Assembly: GCA_964035545.1 (NCBI GenBank)
Contig: CAXIUT010000119.1
Span: forward strand, 1 to 37,980
Source of the DNA: Bugula neritina
Lineage: Eukaryota; Bryozoa; Gymnolaemata; Cheilostomatida; Bugulidae
Direction: 5' to 3'
DNA length: 37,980 nucleotides
Below are positions 9,785 through 20,207 of the stretch, piece after piece. The position numbers were made by a program, and so were the translations under genes. Under the pieces are notes generated by a model. It did no database searches, was not told the origin of the DNA, and was given only the letters and a program-made list of their open reading frames with translations. Every line of letters begins with the position of its first letter. Position 1 is the stretch's first letter.

Positions 9785-11615
9785 ATGATAAAATGTTCTT
9801 TTGATTTCATCACATCGATCAATAGTGTTGTCAGTGATTCAGCTCGAGGCTATTTCCATCGAGGACACTACTACTAGTGCCTCGAAAACCCCTACATGAA
9901 ATACTCTCTCATCTAGTTTGGAATTAATGGAACAGACGCAATGCTCAACACTGGTCTATGTCTTCCCAAATAGTGTTCAAACCAAATCATCACTCATTCT
10001 ATCAACTCGGCTCTTAAAATAATAGGAACTCCCCTATAGATATATGATATCGATTCTGATACTCAAAATTATGTTTTTCCTTTAAGCTGGCTTTCCTATC
10101 TAACTGCATCTATTCTGATAGTAATAGTTCTTTTGGTGGTGGTTGCTACTTTACTTCCCAGGTAGTCGAGGAAGTGGGTGGGTTGTTTTGATTTGATTGG
10201 CAATATGAAGCAGTTGAAGGGGAGGCCGAATGAAGACTTGAGGGTTTGGGATGGAGTGAGGGCAGTGTCGATGATGTGGGTAATTATCGGCCACACATAT
10301 TCGTTTTTTCTTGGATCTGGAGTCTAGAACATATCAGACTATTAGGCTTTTTCTACAAAACCTTTCTATTTGATCATATAATCTGGACTCTTGTCGGTCG
10401 ATATATTTCTTTGTTTGGGCGGCTTCTTTCTAGCCTTCGTAATGCTCAGACACAAAATTGATTGGAAAGTGTGTGGGATGGGCGTTCTTCAAAGAGCACT
10501 ACGTATTTGGCCGGCTTATATTCTTTCGATGATGTTTTACTACTCTCTTTTTATGCGATTGGGTTCAGGGCTGTTCTGGAGCAAAGCTGAGCTAGATACT
10601 TCTATTTGCAGTAGTATGTGGAGGTAGGTGTTATTTTTATCTAACTTTATTGAGAACGGGGAGAGGCAGTGTATGGGATGGGGATGGTACTTGCAGGTAG
10701 ATTTTCAATTATTTGTGATAGGAGTTATTCTTCTCTTTATTTATTCTAAAAATAAACGCGTCTTTATGTTAGTATCTGCTGCTTTATGTATCTTTTCATG
10801 TGTTTTTGTGTTTATGTGGACTCTTGACCATGGAATGAAGATGTTGACAGATATAGACGCCTTTATCATTTTTGGTGATTTCATGACAAACCTCTACATC
10901 AAGCCTTATGGAAGGTGTGTTCCCTATTGTATGGGACTTGTCTTTGGAATCCTCTTCATGGAATATAGAAGTAATATTGATATTTTTTAGAATCAAAAAA
11001 TAAAGATCAATAACAGACGACTCTATTGTCTCGAGTTAGGTTGGATTTGATGGCAAATAATATAAAAAGGATAATGGTGTAGTGGATAGGTATAGGACTG
11101 ATGGCTTTGGTTGTTTTTATTCCTCGTTTTTTACAAACAGGTAGTTATTTTATAATTTAGGTAGTGTTTGGCCACAAGCTTTTCACTCTTTATATTGGGT
11201 ACTTTCAAAGCCTATATTTATACTTGGAATGATCCTTACTGTTTTACCATCTTGTTTGGGAGTGAGACATTCTTTCTTTTATTTGATTCTCAATGCTAAA
11301 ATATTTGCTTTTATCGCTAGAATATCTTTTTGCACCTACCTGGTACATCTGATGGTCGTCTATAGATACATTTACAGTCGAACTTACGATATATACTATA
11401 GTCTCTTGGATTTATTTATTGTTTATTTGGGATTTTTGCCTATCATTCTCTTTTTTGGCTTTATTATGACCATGACTATTGAACTGCCTTTTGGAAATAT
11501 GGTAAAAATGATGGTCTAGAAGATTAAATAATCAAAAAAAGATTATAAAAGTTAAACTATTCTTACTAGTTAAAGCATAACTGAGGAATTAACTAAAAAT
11601 AAAGAGAATAAATGA
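9785..11615 (+). CDS. Acyltransferase 3 / NRF-6-like membrane protein
   Basis: A 591-residue protein with two introns, 11035-11069 (35 nt) and 11141-11160 (20 nt). The first 110 residues are a cysteine-containing lumenal domain (SVVSDSARGYFHRGHYYQCL, INGTDAMLNTGLCLPKQCS) like the NRF domain. One helix follows, then the acyltransferase-3 core: DGVRAVSMMWVIIGHTYSF with the conserved His near residue 169, then VDIFLCLGGFFLAFVML, QRALRIWPAYILSM, GWGWYLQVDFQLFVIG, and the late motif ISFCTYLVHLMVVY. Proteins of this kind (C. elegans nrf-6/ndg-4 relatives) transfer acyl groups to membrane or exported substrates; the substrate here is unknown. No clear signal peptide is visible, so an upstream exon cannot be excluded. 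Confidence 0.85.
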
Positions 11616-11708
11616 TATTTTATTTACAAATCAATAGCATGAAACCATTATTTATTTATTTTCAAAATTAAAGCTGCATATTGACTTTTTGATATTAGAT
11701 TAGATATA

Positions 11709-13113
11709 ATGGAGATAAATAGTTCAAACGAGGATGCTTAATCTTTGACTTCAACTCTTATTACTGAATAATCTCGTAGTTTTGTTAAAAGGACGTTTGG
11801 TCCTATGCCAGCTGGTGCCATGCGGGGTTCTATTTTTGCTTTTCTCGCTAGTGCTATGGGTCCAGGTCTATTCAACCTTCCCTTCCGAATCAGTCAGATA
11901 GGTATAGTATCATACTTGGTCTTTATCTTAGGAAGTGGTTTGTTTTCTTACTTGGGCATGCATTTGATGTCGCGAGTGATATTGTAGTATAGGGTGGAGT
12001 CGTATGGTAGTATGAGCGAGAGGTCTTGGGGAAAGGTTTGAGGAAGTTTTCATAGTTTTGTTTGATAGTGTACCCTTGGGGAGTAGCCATATGTTTTCAA
12101 GTTATTTTTGTTAAATTTGCAATGCAACTGCTGGCTGATACTTTCGGCGTATAGTGTTACTAGGGATAGAGGGGAAGAGAAGACGAAATATATTCTTCTA
12201 GTGGTACAAATGATAAGATATAGGAGAATGGATTCGAGTGGGAGTGACAGTTGGTGTAATGGTTTTGGGTTTATTCTTTATTCTTAAAAAATAAATAGGC
12301 GTCCTACAAAAAATATCTATCATTGGGGTGCTGTCTATTGTCATTAATGCTTTGATAGTTCTGGTGACTTTTTTCATTGGGTTTTAAGTGTAAATATAGT
12401 CATCTGATGGTTCGTCTACTCTTTATGTGTATCATGGAGTGGGGTCTATAAGTTGGAGTGATTTGCGTTGGTTTGGAAGTGAAGGCAGTGGTTCTTAGGT
12501 GTTTTATTCGCAGATGCAGGGATTCGCATCCTTGATATTTTGTTATATAAGTCATCAGTTGGTTTTCCCTTTGGCTTTTGACCTTAAAAATCCTACTCAA
12601 CGTCGGATCGACAAAATATTCAACCGAGTCCATCTTACTGAAATTATCATATACTTAGCTGTTGGAATGAGTGGGTATTTGCTTTTGGCCTAGCATTAAT
12701 TAGAAAGGCCTATAAATGCTTTGGTGATAGCGTCTATTCAGACGATAGCGATGACAGTTGGTAAATTTTTTATGGTTTTATTTTTATTTTTTGCTATTCC
12801 TTTGCTATTATTTCCTTCTCGAGAGGTGGTGTACTAGACGTTTGGGTTGTAGAGGTCAACTCGTGTTCATTTGGTGGTTAGTTTGAGTTTGGCTGTCTCT
12901 GCCACCGTGGTTGCTGTTGTTTTTCAGGGAGTCAATAGTTATTTTGGGATATTGGGTGGTACAGTAGGTGTGATAATGGCTGGAGTGATACCTTCTGTTT
13001 GCTACTGGAAGTTGATGGATTTGAAAGAAATCAAATATAAAATAATAATGGTCTTTATGGTTATATTTTCTTTGTTAGGGATTTTGGGTGCTTTTCTATC
13101 AGTTATTGTCTGA
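11709..13113 (+). CDS. Amino acid transporter, AAAP family (SLC38/SLC36-like)
   Basis: A 454-residue membrane protein. After a polar N-terminus of about 35 residues comes the family's first helix region, MRGSIFAFLASAMGPGLFNLP, followed by about ten more hydrophobic helices, with an acidic/Gly-Ser loop near residue 165. Later segments FYSQMQGFASLIFCYISHQ and PLAFDLKNPTQRRIDKIFNR match the loop region of SLC38-type proteins. Two 20-nt introns, 12036-12055 (GTTTGAGG...CATAG) and 12204-12223 (GTACAAAT...TATAG), restore the frame exactly where the family sequence would otherwise break. It probably moves neutral amino acids across plasma or lysosomal membrane; the substrate is inferred. It starts 93 bp after the acyltransferase stop. 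Confidence 0.87.
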
Positions 13114-13156
13114 TTGTGTATATCAAATCATCCTTAAGTGTGATTGTATATCAAAT

Positions 13157-13294
13157 CATTATTAACACTATAGCTATATCATTATTAACACGATAGCTAT
13201 ATCATTATTAAGACTATAGCTATATCATCATTAACACGATAGCTATATCATCATTAACACGATAGCTATATCATCATTAATACTATGATTATAT
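13157..13294. repeat. 23-bp tandem repeat, about 6 copies
   Basis: Six tandem units of about 23 bp (core CATTATTAACACTATAGCTAT), starting at 13157, 13180, 13203, 13226, 13249 and 13272, with the last two-thirds slightly diverged. They fill the gap between the convergent 3' ends of the amino acid transporter and the minus-strand coiled-coil gene. Each unit contains the palindrome ATAGCTAT, so stem-loops could form. Confidence 0.9.
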
Positions 13295-13317
13295 GTTTTT
13301 GTATTCAATAAAGAAGA

Positions 13318-13947
13318 TCATTGGTTTTCTAATGATTTTATTTATTCTTTGAGATTGTTTGTTTTGAGGTTGTTGTTGGCTTATTATTGTTTAGAATTGT
13401 ATTAGAGTTTTATATCTATTTTATCAACTTTAATATTTTATCTTGCCTGTTATACATCTTATCTATATTCTTATTTTACTTATTTTTACCTTGTTCTCGC
13501 TTATTCCATTACTTATTCCTTGACTTCTCCCTTCTCATTTACTACTTCCTTTTGCTCATTTGCTACTTCCATTTGCTCAGTTGCTACTTCCTTTTGCTCA
13601 TTTGCTACTTCTTGCTTCTGGAAACCTTCAAATTACTTGATATAAAGTTATTGTTTAATTATTTCATTTTGATTGATGCCTTCTTCTTGACTGATGCCTT
13701 CTTCTTGATTGATGCCTTCTTCTTGACTGATGCCTTCTTCTTGATCATTGACATTTAGTTGTTCGAATAAAGTGGAATAGTTTGACTATTCTTTGATAGT
13801 TGTTGATCTTATTTATTATTCTCTTTGATAGTATGAGATTTATTGGAGATATCGATGTATTTTCTTGTGAATAATTGTCTTCTTTGTTATGTAAAAAGCT
13901 TTATTATTAACTTACTTATCTTAATCTTGATCTTGTGAGCTTCTCAT
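13318..13947 (-). CDS. Repeat-rich coiled-coil protein, hypothetical
   Basis: A 209-residue intronless protein. It contains two internal tandem repeats: QEEGIS/QEEGIN repeated four times near residue 80, and EVANEQK-like heptads repeated four times near residue 120 (EVANEQKEVATEQMEVANEQ). The C-terminal third is Gln/Lys/Asn-rich (EQARTRQKQVKQEYRQD). Heptad spacing and charge pattern predict a long coiled coil. No family recognised. The opposite strand also stays open as a string of Leu/Phe/Tyr, which is an antisense shadow of these repeats. An alternative is that the first 10-15 residues are intron, because a GTAAGT lies there. Confidence 0.65.
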
Positions 13948-14060
13948 TTTTGAATCGACATCTTTATAATAACTACTAATAAATCACTATTTAATAAAAT
14001 CAACAATAATATATCCATATTGTTGACCTAATTATTCATATATATATTATTTGGCTGATA

Positions 14061-14739
14061 ATGAGGGGGTTGGGGTTGGGGTTGGGGTTGGGGTTGGGGT
14101 TGGGGTTGGGGTTGGGGTTGGGTAGGTGTCTAGATTTATTCCTTAGAAGAAGATTAATTCTCGTTTGCAGTTGTAGGTTTATGGCAGTAAGGCAGGTCCG
14201 TTGGTTTCTGAGTTGACTGATTCGAGATAGTAGTATAAATGGAAGCCTTACTTTAGGATAGAATGTAGTCGTGATGATGATTTGTAGCTGGTGCTATTTT
14301 AGGTTTAAAAATAAAAAAAAACAGAGATCGGGATGACCAATTTGGGTTGTTATGGGTTCATTAATAGATAAAAAAACTATCTCAAAATAAAGTAACTTAA
14401 CAAATGTATTTATTGTTCTATTTAGATGAGTTGCAGATCACCATGGATTACTAGTTGAAAGGGACTCTTGAATTATGGATAACTTACTAGCCTGGTTTGT
14501 TGTATGAGGGAGAGTTGGTGCAAAAGGTGGATTTAAGTTTGAGAGGATGCAAGATGGTAATGTCCAAGGGATCTAAATCAAAAGAATATCAAATAGAGAG
14601 GCAGAAGGGCGAGGTTTAGTTGTATGTGGGTAAGTGTCCCTCGTCGAATGCGTTTAGTTTTTTGGATGCAGGAGGGACTAACTTGCCATGTTCTTTTGCT
14701 GAAGACAGCTATGTTGATAAGAAGATGAGATAAATATGA
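14061..14739 (+). CDS. Hypothetical protein whose 5' end carries a telomeric-repeat tract
   Basis: Coding sequence is clear from about 14134 to the TGA at 14737-14739, with a 20-nt intron at 14406-14425 (GTATTTATTG...TTTAG). The protein begins near FIPQKKINSRLQLQVYGSKA, continues with a beta-rich domain (QYKWKPYFRIECSRDDDLQL), then ELQITMDYQLKGTLELWI and VDLSLRGCKMVM. A C2-like or similar beta-sandwich fold is possible, but I do not recognise it. The frame is open leftward through the G4T2 tract, but upstream only a TGA (14024) is met and no ATG. If 14069-14133 (GTTGGG...CTAG) is spliced out, the ATG at 14061 joins in frame as MRGFIPQKK, 197 residues in total. The true start is therefore uncertain. 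Confidence 0.55.
14065..14122. repeat. Internal telomeric tract 1 (G4T2, 58 nt)
   Basis: Nine to ten perfect TTGGGG units on the plus strand, opening with five G and closing with three G before TAGGTGTC. It lies between the divergent starts of the coiled-coil gene (13947, minus) and the plus-strand gene beginning at or after 14061. Orientation equals the right-end telomere. No C4A2 tract follows it. Confidence 0.97.
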
Positions 14740-14866
14740 CAGTTATGTTATTTACGACCATTTAATCAAACAATATATCTTAATACCATCTTACCTATTT
14801 ATAGTAACTTTATGCTATTTACTATTAACTATGAGGTTTATTAACTTTATTATCATAAATAAAGAA

Positions 14867-15671
14867 ATGAATCCATAATTGCACTACCTAGATCACGTTC
14901 AGAATCGATCGTAAAGTAAGCAATGTAGTCGTTTTGGTAAGGCTGCTCGTTTTAAAGAGTCCAAATCCATGTAGCTGGTATCGTATTTAGACATACAGAA
15001 TTCGCATATCATCTATATCGACCAAAACAGACAAGATCTTGTGGATTTGGATTTGGATAAAGGTCATCTCTTTCGAAAAATAACCATAATCCTGCTCCCA
15101 ATTAGTATGATCTCAAAAAAAGTAATAAAGGAATGGGATCTAAAATGGGATTGAGTAGAGATTCTGTTTGTTTTGGATCTATTGCCGTTGAAATACAAAA
15201 CCAAATCCTCAATCCAGCTCCAGGAACTTATTAAATGCCATCTTCACACAGATCTAATAGATTTACTTTAAGAAAAAGACTTGACTCTGAGAGGATGATT
15301 GGTCGAGGACCTGGACCAGGAGAGTACGAGTTGGTTACTATGAATGAAAGAGGAAACTATCCTGTTTCTCAGTTCAAAAATACAAGGTACATCATTTTGG
15401 ATCAATCAAGGACAGAACACAGTCATAGCTAGAAATATCCTGGTCCTGGTTCTTGTAATTCAATAATAATGAAGATAATATAAGTAGGAGTAATATATTT
15501 AATTTCGAGAAGAGATGGAGAAATATGAAGAGTCGTACTTTTGGGACTAGTACGAGGAAAGGTCCAGTGAGTGAGGCAAGAATGCTGGTGCCTGGTCCGG
15601 GAAAGTATGAAAGCTTTTCTCCTTTTGGCGAAAAAAATCTGGATAATATTAGAGTGAAAACTGAATGTTGA
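14867..15671 (+). CDS. SHIPPO / STPGR axonemal protein (ODF3-like)
   Basis: A 254-residue protein with five sperm-tail PG-rich (SHIPPO) motifs: NPAPNQYD, NPAPGTYQ, GPGPGEYE, YPGPGSYN and VPGPGKYE. Between them lie the usual FGFGQRSS and MKSRTFGTST segments (phenylalanine-glycine with basic residues). Such proteins are inner proteins or cortical partners of ciliary and cortical microtubules. Two 20-nt introns, 14971-14990 (GTAGCTGG...TTTAG) and 15455-15474 (GTAATTCA...TGAAG), are needed; the second restores PGPGSYN exactly, a strong internal check. Start chosen at the ATG giving MNPQLHYLDH before CSRFGKAARFKESKS. Confidence 0.88.
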
Positions 15672-15753
15672 ATTATCTATCTTTAATACTTCTAGAATCT
15701 TAATACTTTATTATGTTATTGATAATTAGAATATTCTATAAGACAGTTAATCG

Positions 15754-16452
15754 ATGAAGGACAGAGTTAGCAATTAGTCAGGAGGCGGATAGTTCAAGAT
15801 AAAGGTTTGTCTGCCGAGTCCTCCTTGTCTGTCATGTGACACATAGAAAACTATTGAAGCTTCACCGCACTTTAATTCTTAAAGGTTGAGTAAAAGATAG
15901 AGTGTTGCTAGTAGTATGCCTGAAGAGGATGGAAAGGCTAGGCTCAAACTGAGAGATTATCTTTTTCAAGCAGCTACTTCATCTAGTAAGAATGCCTAGA
16001 AGAGAAAGATTATGTAAAATTTACCTTTGAATACGTGTAAAACAATGTCTTTTTCTAAACCAAACGATAAACCAAAATAAAATAAGAAATCTGATTTTCG
16101 TAAGCATAAATATGAGATAAATAACTTGGAAATGTACAATGTTTTAGAGCAGTAGCTTCAGTGTGATCTTTCTTAGAGTATTAACGAGTTGTAGAGGATT
16201 CAGGAGTATTTATAAAGCAATGGGCGGAAGAACGAGGTACCTAGTGGAGAGAAAATGATTGTTATGTACAATTTGAGAACAATAGTAAAGAATAAGTTGA
16301 TTGGAAGTGTAAGGGAGATGAAAGAAGAAGTGTTTGGAAGTAAAGAAAACTTGATGGGATCTTCAGGTTTTGGAGTCAATAAAAATATGACCTATTTTGG
16401 AACTACTGGTTAGAAAACAACTAAATAATAAAACATAAATGCTACTAGATGA
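15754..16452 (+). CDS. Hypothetical protein with C-terminal coiled coil
   Basis: A 232-residue intronless protein. The N-terminal half is polar and basic with a short Cys/Pro patch (KVCLPSPPCLSC). Residues about 120-180 form a probable coiled coil (NNLEMYNVLEQQLQCDLSQS, INELQRIQEYLQ), followed by KMIVMYNLRTIVKNKLIGSV and a Gly/Asn/Thr-rich tail. No family recognised. It lies 82 bp after the SHIPPO gene and 107 bp before the TMEM198-like gene on the same strand; a ciliary role by neighbourhood alone would be speculation. Confidence 0.65.
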
Positions 16453-16559
16453 AAGATTGATTCTTTAATACTTTATATAAACTATTGATCTGATATTTTG
16501 ATATTTTGATAATGATGTGGTTTCTTAGTAGGGGAAAGAAAGGTCGAGTCAGTTAAAGC

Positions 16560-18061
16560 GTGGAGATAATAATGATGTTGGTGATGTTCTTAGCTGTTGG
16601 AGGAGTAGCTGATATAACTGACAACACTTGTACATTTAAGACTGGTGGTAAATTGTTTTCATTAGCTTTTCTCAATCAGAACAAAGGTGGCTTACAAACA
16701 TATTACAACTACCAATACAATAGTTCAACACACTGTAGTTTGTAAATAAAAGGGTCTTCCGAAAGCATATTCCTACCTGGTAACAAAAGTAAACAAAATG
16801 GATGACTAGTCATAGTAATTTTATGTTTGCGTTCCTTACTCTTCTGATTCAAAGCTGTCGCATTTCAATCCTTTGTATATCGTTGATCGAGGACAAATCA
16901 AACTAAACTTAACAATGGAAACAGATAAAAACGAAAGAAGGACAGTATTTATGCTTGATTGTGAGCCTGTTACTGTATTGCCTCTTGAGGGTGCTGAGGT
17001 AAGAGGAGTGAGTGAATTTGAGTTGATGGTTAGTGGGGAGAGTGAGTATGCGTGTCCTGTATTTGAGATATCTAGTCTTTGGAGGGCTATATCTGACAAT
17101 AAGATCATATTCGGAGTGGTGCTGTTGGTGGTAGGTTTTATAATGTTGTTTTATGGAATATTGATGACTCAGTTAATGATCTTTTTAACTGCCTATATTC
17201 TCACCTTTGCTGCTCTCTCTGGAATATCTACTACTTTTCTCACTCCCTAATCCACTAAACTAGCCATCTATTTTACCCTATTGTTTATCCTTTTCTTGTC
17301 CACTTTGGCTGCTTATGGCTTGGCTAAAATCGTTAAGGTATCTGTCTTCTTTATTGGTGCTCGTAACTATTTAACGATATAGTGTTGGGAGTGTTGTTGG
17401 GAGCCATTTTAAACACAATATTTATAAAGGTTTTTGGAGTGATAACAATTTGGTCTTTGGTATTTTTCTAGGTGATATTGGCTATTCCTTTGGGTTTTTT
17501 GACTTTTAGGTATAGTGAGTAGGTGATAATAGTGTCGACATCATTGACTGGTTCTTATATGGTGGTTCGTCCTTTTAGTTGGGTATTCGGAGGATATCCT
17601 AACGAATTTACATTTTATCATGCTATTGAAAGTGGACATCTTAAAACTATTCCTTCTACCACTTTTATCTACCTAGTCTTTATTTTTGGTATATTTATTC
17701 TAGGAGTGCTTTATCAGATTCAGTATTGTTGTTTTTATATAGAAAGTTAGATATGAAAAGAAACAGGAGTAGAAGTGGATATTTACCTGATAGTCTGGAA
17801 AGTAGTCTAGATAGTATTCATTAAAATCTAGATAAACTGATCAATAAGTATCATGGAGATGATTAAAATAAAAATTAGAACTATCAGGTTATGAGAGAAA
17901 TGACCTAAATAAAACAAAATATCAACTCTAACTATCATAAAAATAATAGCTAAGATTAAAATCAAACCAACCAGAAAGAGTTGGTTGATGATAAAGCAGA
18001 GAAAAAGGAGATGAATAAAGAAGAGAAGTCTAAAAATTAAGAGAAAAATATTGACTTTTGA
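16560..18061 (+). CDS. TMEM198-like (DUF4203) multi-pass membrane protein with lumenal domain
   Basis: About 474 residues. A signal peptide (MEIIMMLVMFLAVGGVAD) leads into a cysteine-containing lumenal domain of about 130 residues. Then comes a hydrophobic core of about seven helices with IIFGVVLLVVGFIMLFYGI, SVFFIGALLGVLLGAIL and SLTGSYMVVRPFSWVFGGYP, the last matching the conserved G-S-Y motif region of TMEM198/DUF4203 proteins. The tail of about 120 residues is Lys/Asn/Gln-rich. Two 20-nt introns, 17363-17382 and 17731-17750, are clear; the second switches from the last helix to the tail. One more intron in the lumenal part is needed: 16687-16723 (37 nt) and 16655-16679 (25 nt) both keep the frame, so that edge is uncertain. 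Function of the family in ciliates is unknown. Confidence 0.75.
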
Positions 18062-18130
18062 TCTTATTGTTAAGTGTTAATAGACATTGTTAGGTGTTAA
18101 CAAATATTATTAAAGAGTTTAACAAATATT

Positions 18131-18289
18131 GTTAGTTGTTGATAGATATTGTTAGTTGTTGATAGATATTGTTAGTTGTTGATAGATATTGTTAGTTGTT
18201 GATAGATATTGTTAGTTGTTGATAGATATTGTTAGTTGTTGATAGATATTGTTAGTTGTTGATAGATATTGTTAGTTGTTGATTTATAT
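18131..18289. repeat. 20-bp tandem repeat, 8 copies
   Basis: Seven identical 20-bp units (GTTAGTTGTTGATAGATATT) and a partial eighth with a changed end lie in the 293-bp gap between the TMEM198-like gene and the strictosidine-synthase-like gene. Looser relatives (GTTAAGTGTTAATAGACATT) occupy 18068-18130. Perfect identity between copies suggests recent expansion. Confidence 0.95.
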
Positions 18290-18354
18290 GAATTAATTAT
18301 TGTAGTATAGGATAGCGTGTTATCATGTGATTCACATTTGATAATATCTTAGAG

Positions 18355-19497
18355 ATGTTAAACGAGTTTTGTAAGTTAAGTTTGGTCTTAGTTTTAGGTT
18401 TGTTTGTTTGGATTCTCTATGATAGGTCTACTTGGGACGAAGACTTCACCAAGTATACTGCTCATTAGATTAACTTGGGTCCTCTCGATACTTCTTTTGA
18501 GTCTAAAATCAACCCGAAGCTTTTTAAAGATGCACAAGTGATTAAGAACGAGACTCACCTAGTCAATCCTTAAGATGTGGCAGTAAATGAGGAAGGGTGG
18601 ATATATTCTGGGCTGTGTGATGGATCAATTGTAACTATTCCTCCGAACTCAAACTAAACAATAGTTGTCTATAAGCATAATGATTCTGGAAGAATTTTAG
18701 GAGTGATAATGACCAGTGATTAGTCAACTCTTTACTATGTATCCGAATACAGAGGATTGATTAGTTTGGACTTAACGACTAAAGAGCCAACTTATTTGTT
18801 GAATGAGATTGAAGGAAGAGTACCAAGAGCACTTAATAACCTTTGCATAGATGAGTACAGACAGATATTGTATGTCAGTGAGGCAGGTCCAATAAGAATG
18901 GCTTTTTCTTCAAAAGAAGTCTTATTGGGACATTAAGAAGGTAGGATAATTGCCTATGACATTAGACAAAAGACCTATAGAGTAGTGGTAGACAAGATAG
19001 CCTTTCCTAATGGAATAGTTTACGACAAACAAACTAATTCAATCATATTTTCATAGTTGAGTCGATGGAGAATTTGGAAGTATCAACTGGATACAAACAA
19101 AAAGGAAATATTGCTCGACAATTTGGTAGGTTATGGAGACAACTTGAAGTTAAATGATAAAAGAGAGCTGTTGATAGCTTTGCCTTCTACTAGAAAATCT
19201 CATTTAGAGTTTTTATTTAAAAATATTTGGTTGAGAAAGCTTATAATGTATCTTCCAGAAAGGATCGTTTTTGCTGTTAATCCTAAAAGAGCAGGAGGAA
19301 TAAGAGTAAATGTTGATAGTGGATAAATCATTGAGTATTTATTTGGAGCACCTACTAAAACTAGCTTTGTGACTACTTTGTACGAAAAAAATGGGAAAAT
19401 TTACTTTTCAAGTTTAACAAATCCAACTATTTTGATTTTTTCTTCAGACTCAAAATAAAAAATTAGTGAAGACAATCAAAAGGAAGAGGAGTTGTGA
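18355..19497 (+). CDS. Strictosidine-synthase-like / APMAP-type six-bladed propeller protein
   Basis: A 380-residue intronless protein. One N-terminal membrane anchor (LSLVLVLGLFVWILYD) is followed by a beta-propeller. Recognisable family segments are LVNPQDVAVNEEGWIYSG, DGSIVTIPP, LYYVSEYRGLISLDL, ALNNLCIDEYRQILYVSEAG, GRIIAYDIRQKTYRVV, FPNGIVYDKQTNSIIFSQ and RIWKYQLD. This is the pattern of strictosidine-synthase-like proteins and mammalian APMAP, which are type II membrane proteins with possible hydrolase activity rather than true alkaloid enzymes. The late insertion FLFKNIWLRKLIMYLPERIV is also present in many family members. Catalytic activity is not inferable. Confidence 0.87.
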
Positions 19498-19520
19498 GTG
19501 ATTTAGTGCCAACATTTAAC

Positions 19521-19591
19521 TTACATTCAATTTTATAGACTTAATTTCAATTTTATAGACTTACACTCAATTTTATAGACTTACATTCGAT
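19521..19591. repeat. 20-bp tandem repeat, 3.5 copies
   Basis: Units of 20 bp (TTACATTCAATTTTATAGAC) begin at 19521, 19541 and 19561 with one or two changes, plus a partial copy at 19581. They are in the 3' flank of the strictosidine-synthase-like gene. Confidence 0.9.
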
Positions 19592-19615
19592 ACTATTTAC
19601 TATTTTAACCATTTA

Positions 19616-19802
19616 TTAACTTATCTTCACTCATTATTGATATTCTAAGTTATTTTGATTCAATCTCATTATTTCCATATATTGACTTATCTTGACTCAT
19701 TATTGACATTCTAAGTTATTTTGATTCAATCTCATTATTTCCATATATTGACTTATCTTGACTCATTATTGACATTCTAAGTTATTTTGATTCAATCTCA
19801 TT
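19616..19802. repeat. 66-bp tandem repeat, nearly 3 copies
   Basis: Three copies start at 19616, 19682 and 19748 (unit opens TTGACTTATCTTGACTCATT). Copies 2 and 3 are almost identical; copy 1 differs at three sites. They fill the gap between the convergent ends of the strictosidine-synthase-like gene and SEM1. Confidence 0.92.
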
Positions 19803-19857
19803 CTTTATTGGTTTATTAGCTATTAAGTAGATGATTGATGATAGGCAAATATAGGTA

Positions 19858-20147
19858 TCATGCGAGTCCTAGTTCTTTTTTGAGTTGTCTGGTGAAATCT
19901 TAGTTGATATCTTAATCGTCCCAATCTTATCTCCACTGTTTGGCGTCTACCTTTTCGGGTGGGTTGGGATCATAAGCTGCTTTATAACATTAATACCTCC
20001 TTCTTAGAATTATTAGAAGTCATCATCGTCTTATTCTAGTAGTTTGAGGACTTCTGCATCTTTTACTACTTCTTTTGTCTTCTTGGATGCTTCTTTTTCT
20101 TTAGAATCTTCTACTTTTTTGTCTTTGTCTTTGGGCTATGCTGACAT
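19858..20147 (-). CDS. SEM1: 26S proteasome subunit SEM1/DSS1
   Basis: An 89-residue acidic protein from two exons; a 20-nt intron at 19977-19996 (minus strand GTATTAAT...AGCAG) joins them. After a Lys/Glu-rich N-terminus come the two family boxes: LKLLEQDDDDFQQFQEG and QWRQDWDDQDINQDFTRQL, ending KKELGLA. This pattern of an acidic D/E-F box, tryptophans and a C-terminal helix defines SEM1/DSS1, a lid subunit of the 26S proteasome that also binds BRCA2-type and TREX-2 partners. Length (usually 70-90) fits. The ubiquitin hydrolase gene 350 bp to the right works in the same broad pathway, but the two are divergent and linkage may be chance. Confidence 0.9.
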
Positions 20148-20207
20148 TGATTTAAAAATAAGTTAAATATTGATTGTAATAATATCGATTCCTATTCTCT
20201 TTAAATA

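Noticed and set aside
13157-13294. CRISPR-like array from regularly spaced repeats
   Set aside because: The units are contiguous with no unique spacers, there are no cas-like genes, and the genome is eukaryotic. The other arrays are also simple minisatellites.
13387-13758. A plus-strand frame encoding a very Leu/Phe/Tyr-rich 'membrane protein' with repeats
   Set aside because: It is the complement of the Glu/Gln/Lys repeats of the minus-strand coiled-coil gene, which has an ATG-to-TGA frame of 210 codons and normal composition for this genome.
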